Of a stretch of DNA of 31,514 nucleotides, positions 6,275 through 13,220 are shown piece after piece (the first letter of the stretch is position 1; each line of letters opens with the position of its first letter). The DNA is taken from positions 1 through 31,514 of the IMG/VR virus record IMGVR_UViG_3300047994_000600, one strand, 5' to 3'. Source of the DNA: a virus. The notes under the pieces are model-generated. The model saw only the letters and a program-made list of their open reading frames with translations. It was not told the origin of the DNA and did not search any database. The translations under genes and the position numbers were made by a program.

Positions 6275-7597
6275 ATGGGCATTCAGAATTTTCCGGCGGC
6301 GTTGCAGCCGATCATTCAACAGGGGTTTCTGGAACGTGAGTTCGAGATGTCTCTGAAATCACGTCTTGGGTATCGGCTGATCGCGGACCGGGAGGAGTTT
6401 TCCGTGGGGATCGGCGAGACGCTGACGAAGACACGGGCAGGTTTGAAGCCGAGTGTCACGGTACCGCTGGTGGCGGCGAGCAATACGAATCTCGACAATG
6501 GTTTGACCTCTACCAACTGGGGCGTTGAACAATATACGATTACATTGAATTTCTACGCGGCGACGCAGGATTTGAACATGGTGACGAGCCGTGTGGGCAT
6601 CGCCTCGCAGTTCTTGCAGAACGCGGCGACGAATGGTGAGCAGGCGGCGCGCAGCCTGGATGAGCTGGCGCGCAATGCGTTATTCGCGCCATATTTCGGT
6701 GGCAATACGCGGGTGATGACGACCCTGACCTCGGCGGGGCCGAGTGTTGAGGTTGATGACATTCGCGGATTCCAAACTGTGTTTGTAAATGGCGTGCAGC
6801 AGAGTGTTTCCAGCACCTATCCGCTGACGGTAACGGTTGGGGCGAATACCTATTCGGTTGTGGGCGTGACGCCGGATGCGACGAATTTTTCAACCGCACC
6901 TGGCGGCATCTCCGGCGCGTTGCTATTTTCCGGCAATGTGACGGTGCTGGATGCGACCGCCGGCAATGCGGTGCAGGCGGCAACCGCGAGCTCCATTGTC
7001 CGGCCGGCATCCCGAAACACAACCGCCGCGCTGCAGGCGACGGATACGCTGACGATGGGCAATCTGCTGGATGCGGTGGCGCTGTTGCGGCGCAACGCGG
7101 TGCCGCTGGTGGATGGCGTTTATAATTGCTATCTCGATCCGGTTTCCGCGCGGCAACTTTTTGCTGACCCGGATTTCAAGCAATTGTTCCAGGGCGCCAC
7201 ATCCTCCAACCCCGTGTTCCGGCAGGGGATGGTGAGTGATTTCCTCGGCCTGCGGTTTATTACGACAACGGAAGCATATGTGCAGTCGCACCCCACGGTT
7301 CCGGGGCTTTACGTGCGGCGGCCGATTGTGTGCGGGCAGGGCGCGCTGATCGAGGGTGATTTTGCCGGCATGGCGGCGGATGATGTGGCGCCGAAGGATA
7401 GTTTGGTGAACATCATCGACAATGTGGCGATGGTGACGCGCGAGCCGATTGACCGGCTGCAGCAGATTATCGCGCAAAGCTGGTACTGGATTGGCGGGTT
7501 TTGCGCGCCATCCGACACCACCACCACCTCCACCACCGTGCCCACTGCAACCAACGCGAATTACAAGCGCGCAGTGATGCTGGAGCATATTGGTTAA
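6275..7597 (+). CDS. Major capsid protein (HK97 fold, N4 gp56-like)
   Basis: A 440-residue capsid protein. The stretch from DTLTMGNLLDAVALLRRNAV (about 257-276) through YNCYLDPVSARQLFADPDF (283-301) to FRQGMVSDFLGLRFITTTEAYV (315-336) has the pattern of the N4 gp56-type HK97-fold shell proteins. Residues about 155-245 (beta-rich, from PSVEVDDIRGFQTVFVNG to the VRPASRN boundary) look like an inserted surface domain interrupting the shell fold. The C-terminus has a Thr-rich low-complexity stretch (DTTTTSTTVP, about 414-423) before a final helix-like tail. AAGGG (6262-6266) is well placed before ATG 6275. There is no separate protease gene nearby. Confidence 0.85.
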   Translation: MGIQNFPAALQPIIQQGFLEREFEMSLKSRLGYRLIADREEFSVGIGETLTKTRAGLKPSVTVPLVAASNTNLDNGLTSTNWGVEQYTITLNFYAATQDLNMVTSRVGIASQFLQNAATNGEQAARSLDELARNALFAPYFGGNTRVMTTLTSAGPSVEVDDIRGFQTVFVNGVQQSVSSTYPLTVTVGANTYSVVGVTPDATNFSTAPGGISGALLFSGNVTVLDATAGNAVQAATASSIVRPASRNTTAALQATDTLTMGNLLDAVALLRRNAVPLVDGVYNCYLDPVSARQLFADPDFKQLFQGATSSNPVFRQGMVSDFLGLRFITTTEAYVQSHPTVPGLYVRRPIVCGQGALIEGDFAGMAADDVAPKDSLVNIIDNVAMVTREPIDRLQQIIAQSWYWIGGFCAPSDTTTTSTTVPTATNANYKRAVMLEHIG

Positions 7598-7608
7598 GGA
7601 GCAAAAAC

Positions 7609-7917
7609 ATGGCGACAGGTTCAACGCAGCCGTTCCGGCCGGCCGGAACGATGACTTTGGCGGCGTCCACCAGCTCCGCCAACAAGGCGCTCGCCGGCGG
7701 CGGTAGTGCGGTGCTGGTTTACAATGCGGCATCCGCGACGGCGTTTTTTCGGCTGGGGGCAGCGTCCTCGCTGGCGGCGTCCGTGGCTGATACGCCGATC
7801 CCGCCGGGGCAAAGGATGCTGGTGGATGGTGGGCCGTTTGTGACCTATGCGGCGGCGATTCTCTCATCCGGCACGGGGAATGTCTATTTCACGCTTGGGT
7901 ATGGGGACACGTACTGA
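7609..7917 (+). CDS. Small head decoration-like protein
   Basis: A 102-residue protein rich in Ala, Ser, Gly and short beta strands (GSAVLVYNAASATAFFRLG, then NVYFTLGYGD at the end). AAGGA (7596-7600) precedes ATG 7609; the longer frame opening at 7501 lies inside the capsid gene and has no ribosome site. Small beta proteins straight after the major capsid gene often stabilise or decorate the shell. No diagnostic motif is visible, so a decoration role is an inference from position. Confidence 0.6.
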   Translation: MATGSTQPFRPAGTMTLAASTSSANKALAGGGSAVLVYNAASATAFFRLGAASSLAASVADTPIPPGQRMLVDGGPFVTYAAAILSSGTGNVYFTLGYGDTY

Positions 7918-7918
7918 A

Positions 7919-8302
7919 ATGTCCGGCTCGATAACCGACGCGCAGAAGGTGGATGTACGCAGGTTCTGCGGCTACCCGGCCTATGGCGCGGGGGCCGCGG
8001 GGTTTAACTCCTGGCGGTTCTTTCAGGCGTATGGGACGCTGGAATACCGGATAAATAATCTGGCGCCAGCGGAGGTTGCGGTGACGCTGCAATATATCTC
8101 GACGCTTGCGACGCTGGAGGCGGCGATTCCGCCGGCCTCCGCCAATCTGGATACCGAGAGTGCGGCCGCGTGGACGCATAACGAAAACGAAACGAAGGAC
8201 CGGATGGTGCTTTTTGATGCCTGGCGCCGGCGGTTGTGCGGGTTTTTGGGTGTGCCGCCGGGGCCGGCTTTGGCCGATGCCGGCGTGACGCTGGTGGTGT
8301 GA
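7919..8302 (+). CDS. Head-tail connector-like protein
   Basis: A 127-residue protein with a helical, Trp- and Tyr-containing body: DAQKVDVRRFCGYPAYG at the N-terminus, then YRINNLAPAEVAVTLQYI and ETKDRMVLFDAWRRRLCGFLG. ATG 7919 starts two bases after the previous stop; an in-frame ATG at 7901 would also be possible. It lies between capsid and tail genes where head-completion (adaptor) proteins are encoded. I do not recognise a specific family. Confidence 0.6.
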   Translation: MSGSITDAQKVDVRRFCGYPAYGAGAAGFNSWRFFQAYGTLEYRINNLAPAEVAVTLQYISTLATLEAAIPPASANLDTESAAAWTHNENETKDRMVLFDAWRRRLCGFLGVPPGPALADAGVTLVV

Positions 8303-8304
8303 GC

Positions 8305-8949
8305 ATGGATGGGGTGCGGCTGGCGGACCGGCTTGCCTATGGCGCGGGGTGCGCCGCGCGGCGGGTGGGGTTTTTGCATGACGCCTACCGGCCGGATGGG
8401 CCTGATGCGCCGGTGGAGTTGGGGAAGAGGTTTCTGCGGCTTGCGGTAGCGTTTGTGTTGCCGGGGGGCAGTGTGGGCGCGCCTAGCGGCTTTGGCGTGC
8501 CGTTCCGACAGGCTTGGGCGGATTGGAGCTATTTGCAGGTTGGGGATTATCTGGCGGGGCCGGAGGGCACGGTGTTCGTGGCGGCGATTGAGCCACCGAA
8601 GCCGATGCTGGTGGTGATGACGAATGCGGTGGTGAGCCTGTGGCGGCCGGCGGCACCCGTGCTGGCCGGGGTGAACCCGTATGGCACGGTGCTGCCAAGT
8701 ACGGAGACGGCCTTGGCCACGGGGTTTCCGGCAAGCCTGCTGGTAGGTGGTACGGGTGATAGAACGCGGGCGGGGCTGCCGGATGACACGCGGGTGCCGG
8801 GGTTTGTGGCGCTGCTGCCGGCAGTGCCCTGCGTGCAGCCGCGCGTTGCGGATATTCTCACCAATGACCGGGCGGAACGGTTTGTGGTGACGGCGGTGGA
8901 ACTGGTGAGCGGCGTGTGGCGGCTGACTTTGGTGCAGGCGGTGAGCTGA
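8305..8949 (+). CDS. Neck/head-completion protein, unknown family
   Basis: A 214-residue protein (MDGVRLADRLAYGAGCAARRVG at the N-terminus) with a beta-rich middle (LRLAVAFVLPGG, WSYLQVGDYLAGPEGTVFVA) and an ordered C-terminus (RFVVTAVELVSGVWRLTLVQ). The last part resembles small neck proteins that measure about 100 residues, so this may be a two-domain version. Its start lies two bases after the previous stop and its stop overlaps the next start (TGATG), marking a translationally coupled head-to-tail joining operon. The specific function cannot be assigned from sequence alone. Confidence 0.55.
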   Translation: MDGVRLADRLAYGAGCAARRVGFLHDAYRPDGPDAPVELGKRFLRLAVAFVLPGGSVGAPSGFGVPFRQAWADWSYLQVGDYLAGPEGTVFVAAIEPPKPMLVVMTNAVVSLWRPAAPVLAGVNPYGTVLPSTETALATGFPASLLVGGTGDRTRAGLPDDTRVPGFVALLPAVPCVQPRVADILTNDRAERFVVTAVELVSGVWRLTLVQAVS

Positions 8950-9776
8950 TGGCGGACCAGGCGGATGTTGAAACGGCGATCACCGCGATTGTTGCGAATG
9001 CATTGTATCCGGAGGGGACGGATGCGGCGAGCATCACGGGCAATGTGTGCCGGGTGTACCGTGGCTATCCCACCGCACCGGCGTTGGATGCGGATTTGGC
9101 GGCCGGCGTGCTGCATGTTTCCGTGGTGGCGGATGGTGTGATTAAAAATGTCACGCGTTATCCGCGCATCTGGCAAACTGTTGCTACGGTGGCGGCGAGC
9201 TTGACGGTGGAGGCGGGCGCGCAAAGTGCCAGTTTTGCCGGCACCTGCGCGGTAGGGCAACTGGCGGGTGTGGCGGTGGGCGGGGCGTTGTTTCCGTACG
9301 CCGTGCAGGCGAATGACACGCCGGCGACGGTGGCGAGCAATTTGGCGGCGTTGCTGCGGGCGGCGGGGTGGTTTGTGGATTATGCGGGCGCCACGATTAC
9401 CATTCCGGATGCGCGGCTATTTACGGCGCGGGTGGTGAACGGCGCGGGGGCGTTGCAGGAGATTAAGCGCCAGGAACAAGAGTTTAAGATTACATTGTGG
9501 TGCCCGGACCCGGCGAGCCGGGATGTGGCGGCGCCGGCGGTGGATGAGGCGCTGGCGGCCACGCAGTTTATTCCGCTGGCCGATGGGTCTTGCGCGCGGA
9601 TGATATTTCTGGGCAGTGACGTGGTGGATGAGGCGGCGGATGCGACGCTGTATAAACGGGATTTGCGTTACAGTGCGGAGTATCCAACGACGTTGGCGCA
9701 GCTAACGCCGGCCATGCTTTTTGGGACGGCGAATTTTACCGCCGATGCGGCATTTGTAGAAACTTTGAACGGCTGA
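8949..9776 (+). CDS. Tail terminator/completion-like protein
   Basis: A 275-residue protein starting in the TGATG overlap with the previous gene. The N-terminal part (ADVETAITAIVANALYPEG, then CRVYRGYPTAPALDADLAAGVLHVSV) and the C-terminal part (EQEFKITLWCPDPASRDVAAPAVDEAL, YKRDLRYSAEYPTTL) look like the two halves of a tail-terminator fold. Between them (about residues 80-165) is a Thr/Ala-rich insert that reads like a small beta domain. In Mu-like genomes the protein that caps the tail tube is encoded just before the sheath, as here. The assignment is by synteny and pattern, without a signature residue. Confidence 0.55.
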   Translation: MADQADVETAITAIVANALYPEGTDAASITGNVCRVYRGYPTAPALDADLAAGVLHVSVVADGVIKNVTRYPRIWQTVATVAASLTVEAGAQSASFAGTCAVGQLAGVAVGGALFPYAVQANDTPATVASNLAALLRAAGWFVDYAGATITIPDARLFTARVVNGAGALQEIKRQEQEFKITLWCPDPASRDVAAPAVDEALAATQFIPLADGSCARMIFLGSDVVDEAADATLYKRDLRYSAEYPTTLAQLTPAMLFGTANFTADAAFVETLNG

Positions 9777-9786
9777 AGGATTTTCC

Positions 9787-9927
9787 ATGATATTCCAGCT
9801 TGTGGTGCTGAAACCGTTTCAGGGTTTTGGCCGCGGTGACGTGATTACGGATACGGCAGTGATGAACAAAATCCTGGCCGGGCCGGAGGCTAGTTTTGTG
9901 GTGCGCGTAAGTGCTAAGGAGTCTTGA
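9787..9927 (+). CDS. 46-residue protein between tail terminator and sheath
   Basis: A very short gene (46 residues, MIFQLVVLKPFQGFGRGDVI at the start, ending VVRVSAKES) with a good ribosome site (GAAGGA, 9776-9781) before ATG 9787. It ends three bases before the sheath start codon and fills the gap exactly. Mu-like phages carry a similarly small gene (Mu gp38 position, DUF2635-type) in the same place, of unknown function. The LKPFQGFGRGDVITD core looks like a small beta hairpin. Existence is well supported by spacing, reading frame and codon use; function is unknown. Confidence 0.7.
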   Translation: MIFQLVVLKPFQGFGRGDVITDTAVMNKILAGPEASFVVRVSAKES

Positions 9928-9930
9928 GCC

Positions 9931-11481
9931 ATGCCGATTTTTGCAGAAGGCGCGTTGAACACGACGGCGCTGATTGTGCCGGATTTATATGTACAGATTG
10001 TGCCGCCGCAGAGCCTGCTGCTGAACGGCGTGCCGACGGATACGCTGGGTGTGGTGGGCACGGCGAGCTGGGGGCCGGTGGGTGAGCCAGTGATTATCGG
10101 GAATATGAGCGGTTATGCGGCCGCTTTTGGCCCGGTGATGGCGCGCAAATATGACATGGGCACCGCGGTGGCGGCTGCCGTGCAGCAGGGGGCCGCGAAT
10201 TTTCGCTGCGTTCGGGTGACGGACGGAAGTGATAGCGCCGCTTCACTTTCCATGCTTGGCGCGATTACGTTTACAGCTTTGTATACCGGCAGTTTGGGTA
10301 ACCAACTGACGCTGACGCTTTCGCCTGGCTCAGCCGCGAATTCCTGGCGGCTGGCGGTGGCGCTGCCGGGGCTGAGCCCGGAGGTGTTTGACAATATTAC
10401 CGGCACGGGGGCTGTGTTCTGGAGCAATCTGGCCCATGCGGTGAACAATGGGAATGGCGCGTTACGTGGGCCTTCCCAGCTTGTTGCGGCGACGACACTT
10501 TCCGCGAGTGCCACGCCGCTGGCGGGGACGTATCCGTTCTCCGCCGGTACGCCAGGGACGGATGGCGCTGGCGCGGTGACGGCGGCGACTTTGGTGGGCA
10601 GTGATACGCTGCCGCGCGCCGGCATGTACGCGCTGCGCGGGCAAGGCTGCGCGCTGGCGATGCTGGCGGATGCGGATGATGCGACGCAATGGAGCGTGCA
10701 GGCAGCGTTTGGACTTTCCGAGGCCGTGTATATGATTCTCACCGGCCCGGCGGGGGATACGATTGCCAATGCGGTGGCGGTGAAGGCCGCGGCGGGGATT
10801 GATACCTACGCCGTGAAGCTGATGTTTGGTGATTGGGTTTACTGGTATGACCAGGCGAATGCGCTGACCAGGCTGGTTTCCCCGCAGGGGTTTGTGGCGG
10901 GGCGGTTGGCGAATTTGTCGCCGGAACAGTCTTCACTGAACAAACCGCTTTACGGGGTGATTGGAACGCAGAAATCCGGCCAGCCGGGTGGTGGGACGGC
11001 GACGGCTTATGCCGCCGCGGATCTTTCCGTGCTGCTGTCAGCGGGGATTGACGTGATTGCGAACCCGCAGCCGGGTGGAACGTATTGGGGCGTACGGGGC
11101 GGGCATAATGCATCCTCCAACGCCGCTGTTCAGGGAGATAATTATACCAGGTTGACGAATTACATCGCGCGCACGCTTTCCGCCGGGATGGGGCAGTATG
11201 TGGGGCAGTTAGTGAATGCGACGCTGTTCCAGAATGTTCGTTCAACTCTGCTGGCATTTTTGAATGGGCTGCTGGGGCAGGGGATGTTAGGCAGCACGGA
11301 TGGGTCCCTGCCGTTCGCCGTGGTGTGCGACACGTCCAACAATCCCAGCACGCGGACCGGGCTTGGCTATGTGCAGGCGGATGTGCAGGTGCAGTATCAG
11401 GCGATTAACGAGAAATTCATTGTGAACGTGCAGGGCGGGCAGACGGTGCAGGTGAGCCAGCAGCTTGTGCCGAGCGCGTAA
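9931..11481 (+). CDS. Contractile tail sheath protein
   Basis: A 516-residue sheath subunit. The N-terminus has the typical sheath opening (LYVQIVPPQSLLLNGVPTD, then LGVVGTASWGPVGEPVIIG at about 39-57), the middle holds a surface domain, and the C-terminal core has NPQPGGTYWGVRGGHNASSN (about 377-396) and NYIARTLSAGMGQYVGQLVN (about 411-430) as in Mu gpL-like sheaths. AAGGAG sits before the ATG. Its presence defines the virion as a myovirus-type contractile particle, in which the sheath shortens to drive the tube and spike through the cell envelope. Length is normal for the family. Confidence 0.92.
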   Translation: MPIFAEGALNTTALIVPDLYVQIVPPQSLLLNGVPTDTLGVVGTASWGPVGEPVIIGNMSGYAAAFGPVMARKYDMGTAVAAAVQQGAANFRCVRVTDGSDSAASLSMLGAITFTALYTGSLGNQLTLTLSPGSAANSWRLAVALPGLSPEVFDNITGTGAVFWSNLAHAVNNGNGALRGPSQLVAATTLSASATPLAGTYPFSAGTPGTDGAGAVTAATLVGSDTLPRAGMYALRGQGCALAMLADADDATQWSVQAAFGLSEAVYMILTGPAGDTIANAVAVKAAAGIDTYAVKLMFGDWVYWYDQANALTRLVSPQGFVAGRLANLSPEQSSLNKPLYGVIGTQKSGQPGGGTATAYAAADLSVLLSAGIDVIANPQPGGTYWGVRGGHNASSNAAVQGDNYTRLTNYIARTLSAGMGQYVGQLVNATLFQNVRSTLLAFLNGLLGQGMLGSTDGSLPFAVVCDTSNNPSTRTGLGYVQADVQVQYQAINEKFIVNVQGGQTVQVSQQLVPSA

Positions 11482-11496
11482 GGAAGGAGCAGAAAC

Positions 11497-11925
11497 ATGC
11501 CGTATAACACGTTTTCCGTTGGCAGTGACTGCCAGCTTGTGGTGATGGGGCCGTTCGGCCGGGTGGATTTGGCGCATGTGACGGGGTTTGAGGCAGCGCA
11601 GGTAACGCAGGCGATCCGCGTGGACCGGCTGGATGGGGTTCAGCTAGGCGCCGAGCTGCCGAAGGGATGGCAGGGTGTGTTCACGCTGGACCGCGGGTCT
11701 TCCGCAGCGGATGATTTTATCGCGGCGATTGAGAAGGCTTATCTGGCTGGGCAGTCCATTGGCACGGGGACTTTGTACCAGTATGTAAACGAGCCGGATG
11801 GATCAACTTCCACCTATCAGTTCAGCGGGGCGGTGTTCAAGCTGGTATCTGCAGGCTCGTACCGGGGGGATGCGCCGGTGGCGCAGAAATTGCAGTTTTA
11901 CGCATCCAGCCGGGTGAGGGTGTGA
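11497..11925 (+). CDS. Tail tube protein
   Basis: A 142-residue protein following the sheath gene, the standard place for the inner tube subunit of contractile tails. It shows an alternating beta pattern (DCQLVVMGPFGRVDLAHVTG, WQGVFTLDRGSS, STYQFSGAVFKLVSAGSYRG) compatible with the two-sheet tube fold whose hexamers stack inside the sheath. A long AGGAAGGAG ribosome site (11481-11489) suggests high expression. Its stop overlaps the following chaperone start (TGATG). Assignment is by synteny, length and strand pattern. Confidence 0.85.
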   Translation: MPYNTFSVGSDCQLVVMGPFGRVDLAHVTGFEAAQVTQAIRVDRLDGVQLGAELPKGWQGVFTLDRGSSAADDFIAAIEKAYLAGQSIGTGTLYQYVNEPDGSTSTYQFSGAVFKLVSAGSYRGDAPVAQKLQFYASSRVRV

Positions 11926-12227
11926 TGGAGCGGGTGATAACGGACAAGGCGGGGCGCCGGCTGACGTTGCGGAAATTTGGAGTGCTGGAGATGTTGCGGC
12001 TGTTCAAAGCTGTGGGGCCGGAATTGTCTATCAACAGGCCTTATATGGGCGCGGCAATCGTAGCATCTTCCGTTGCGATGATTGACGATGTGCCGGTGCC
12101 TATGCCGGTAAATGAGGCCGGCGTTGAAGCCGTGATGGAAAGACTGGGCGATGATGGTGTGGCGGCCGTTAGCGCGGCCATCAAGCCAGCCTCGGTTGAA
12201 CAAGTGGTGGCCGCGGCGGGAAACTAA
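11925..12227 (+). CDS. Tail assembly chaperone, short form (gpG-like)
   Basis: A 100-residue protein (MERVITDKAGRRLTLRKFG at the start, ending EQVVAAAGN) in the place of the lambda G-type tail assembly chaperone, between tube gene and tape-measure position. Such chaperones coat the tape measure and bring tube subunits to it. The last sense codons, GGA AAC, belong to the slippery heptamer G-GGA-AAC and the next codon is TAA, so most ribosomes end here and a minority shift into the -1 frame. It begins in an overlap with the tube stop codon; ATG 11925 is preferred to the GTG three bases before it. Confidence 0.85.
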   Translation: MERVITDKAGRRLTLRKFGVLEMLRLFKAVGPELSINRPYMGAAIVASSVAMIDDVPVPMPVNEAGVEAVMERLGDDGVAAVSAAIKPASVEQVVAAAGN

Positions 12228-12394
12228 GCGGGCACCCGGCATTGAAGGATTGCTTATATCTGGTTAAGTGCGGGGTGCCATATAATGTGGCTTTTGAGAT
12301 GGATGATGACGAGCGAATGGCGCATGTTGTGGCTTTTGGCGTACTGGAGGGTATGACGTTTGATTGGAAAAAGCTGAAATGGAGTGGTGGATAG
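11925..12394 (+). CDS. Tail assembly chaperone, frameshifted long form (gpGT-like)
   Basis: The product of the -1 shift at 12218-12224: 100 residues of the short chaperone plus 56 residues read from 12224 to 12391, about 156 in all. The extension reads LSGHPALKDCLYLVKCGVPY, then NVAFEMDDDERMAHVVAFGV, then LEGMTFDWKKLKWSGG. This has the look of the T domain of GT-type chaperones, with a D-D-E-R-x-A core and a final F-D-W. Upstream, the -1 frame is open only back to 12200 and offers no start codon before 12299 (a GTG at 12272 excepted), so it is best explained as a frameshift extension. The T part normally binds tube subunits while the G part binds the tape measure. Confidence 0.82.
12218..12224 (+). 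promoter_or_regulatory. -1 ribosomal frameshift site GGGAAAC
   Basis: In the chaperone frame the sequence reads G-GGA-AAC-TAA, an exact X-XXY-YYZ slippery heptamer directly followed by the stop codon. Slipping back one base pairs the tRNAs with GGG and AAA and continues CTA-AGC-GGG-CAC in an open frame to the TAG at 12392-12394. Tail chaperones of many dsDNA phages, including lambda G/GT, use this arrangement. A strong downstream stem is not obvious; only short GC complementarity around 12228-12240 is seen. Confidence 0.85.
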
Positions 12395-12455
12395 CCTGAA
12401 ATGGTTGATTTACAATGATATTCCAGTATACGAAAATGCAATGATTTCCCAGTAA
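12387..12455 (+). pseudogene. Possible 5' stub of the lost tape-measure gene
   Basis: A GTG at 12387 overlaps the end of the chaperone extension and opens a 22-codon frame (VDSLKWLIYNDIP and on) that stops at TAA 12453-12455. Tape-measure proteins often begin with a short M-x-D-S-L-type sequence overlapping the chaperone stop. This may therefore be the first few codons of the original gene, running into foreign DNA. It is too short for proof and chance is a fair alternative. Confidence 0.25.
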
Positions 12456-12464
12456 GAGTTGGAA

Positions 12465-13220
12465 ATGTCAAAATTTTCCGTGATACTAGAGGCCGTTACA
12501 AAACTCCGTCGTCCAGCCCTTTGGATATTCCTCGCTTCGGGCCCACTAAGCTACTTTATAGATGATTTTTTTGATTGGTTTAATGAGACATATTTTTATC
12601 TAGTTGTCCTTTTTCTGATTTTTTACTATTTGGTCTTGGTCATCTTTTTTCTGAATAAACTGTTTAAAGAGAAACGATTTCATCGCCTAATTTTTTCATT
12701 TTTGCTATTATTCACCATTGTCCTTGACTCGAACATTCCCGACTATGTCTCCGGTTTGGGATTTAGGTGGTATGTTCATCCCGAGTCGAAATATGTGAAT
12801 GATCATTGCCACCCGATACACTTTAATCAAGACGGAAAAACCTATCTTTTGGGGCTTTGTGATCTGAAAATAGATGAAACCGGTCAATCTAACTTTACAT
12901 TTCTCTATGATACAAGTGGCGATGCCGCCCTGGATATCGACACACAAACCCAAAGCGGCCGGAGAGACAGAAAAGAGTGGGTTTCGGCAATAAGACAGAT
13001 TTTTAATGACGACCCTAATGAGACTTTCGAAATTGCGGATTTTTGGGTTTACCACATAGACGGGGATTTTTATTTTGTAAATTTTGACGATGCTGATGCC
13101 GAAGGATTTATAAGGGAGTACGGTTTGCCACCGCAAAATCCCAAGAATCCATACCCTAGTATATTTTATCCGGAGCCGGATCAAAAAAATGAGCACACCT
13201 CTCGTACCCGACGGCGATAG
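12465..13220 (+). CDS. Three-helix membrane protein, first gene of cassette
   Basis: A 251-residue protein with three hydrophobic helices near the N-terminus (about residues 17-34, 43-66 and 76-92) and a C-terminal soluble domain rich in Asp and aromatic residues (CHPIHFNQDGKTYLLGLCDL, ETFEIADFWVYHIDG, FYFVNFDDADAEGF). I do not recognise a family. TAAGAG (12453-12458) precedes ATG 12465. The gene is clearly AT-richer than its neighbours and uses different codons, as expected of DNA acquired separately. Its 3' end overlaps the next gene by 32 bases, so the two are probably made together. An immunity, receptor or export partner of the next protein is conceivable. Confidence 0.65.
   Translation: MSKFSVILEAVTKLRRPALWIFLASGPLSYFIDDFFDWFNETYFYLVVLFLIFYYLVLVIFFLNKLFKEKRFHRLIFSFLLLFTIVLDSNIPDYVSGLGFRWYVHPESKYVNDHCHPIHFNQDGKTYLLGLCDLKIDETGQSNFTFLYDTSGDAALDIDTQTQSGRRDRKEWVSAIRQIFNDDPNETFEIADFWVYHIDGDFYFVNFDDADAEGFIREYGLPPQNPKNPYPSIFYPEPDQKNEHTSRTRRR

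Noticed and set aside
7501-7608. N-terminal extension of the decoration-like protein with a run of histidines
   Set aside because: Lies within the capsid gene in another frame; the ribosome site AAGGA points to ATG 7609.
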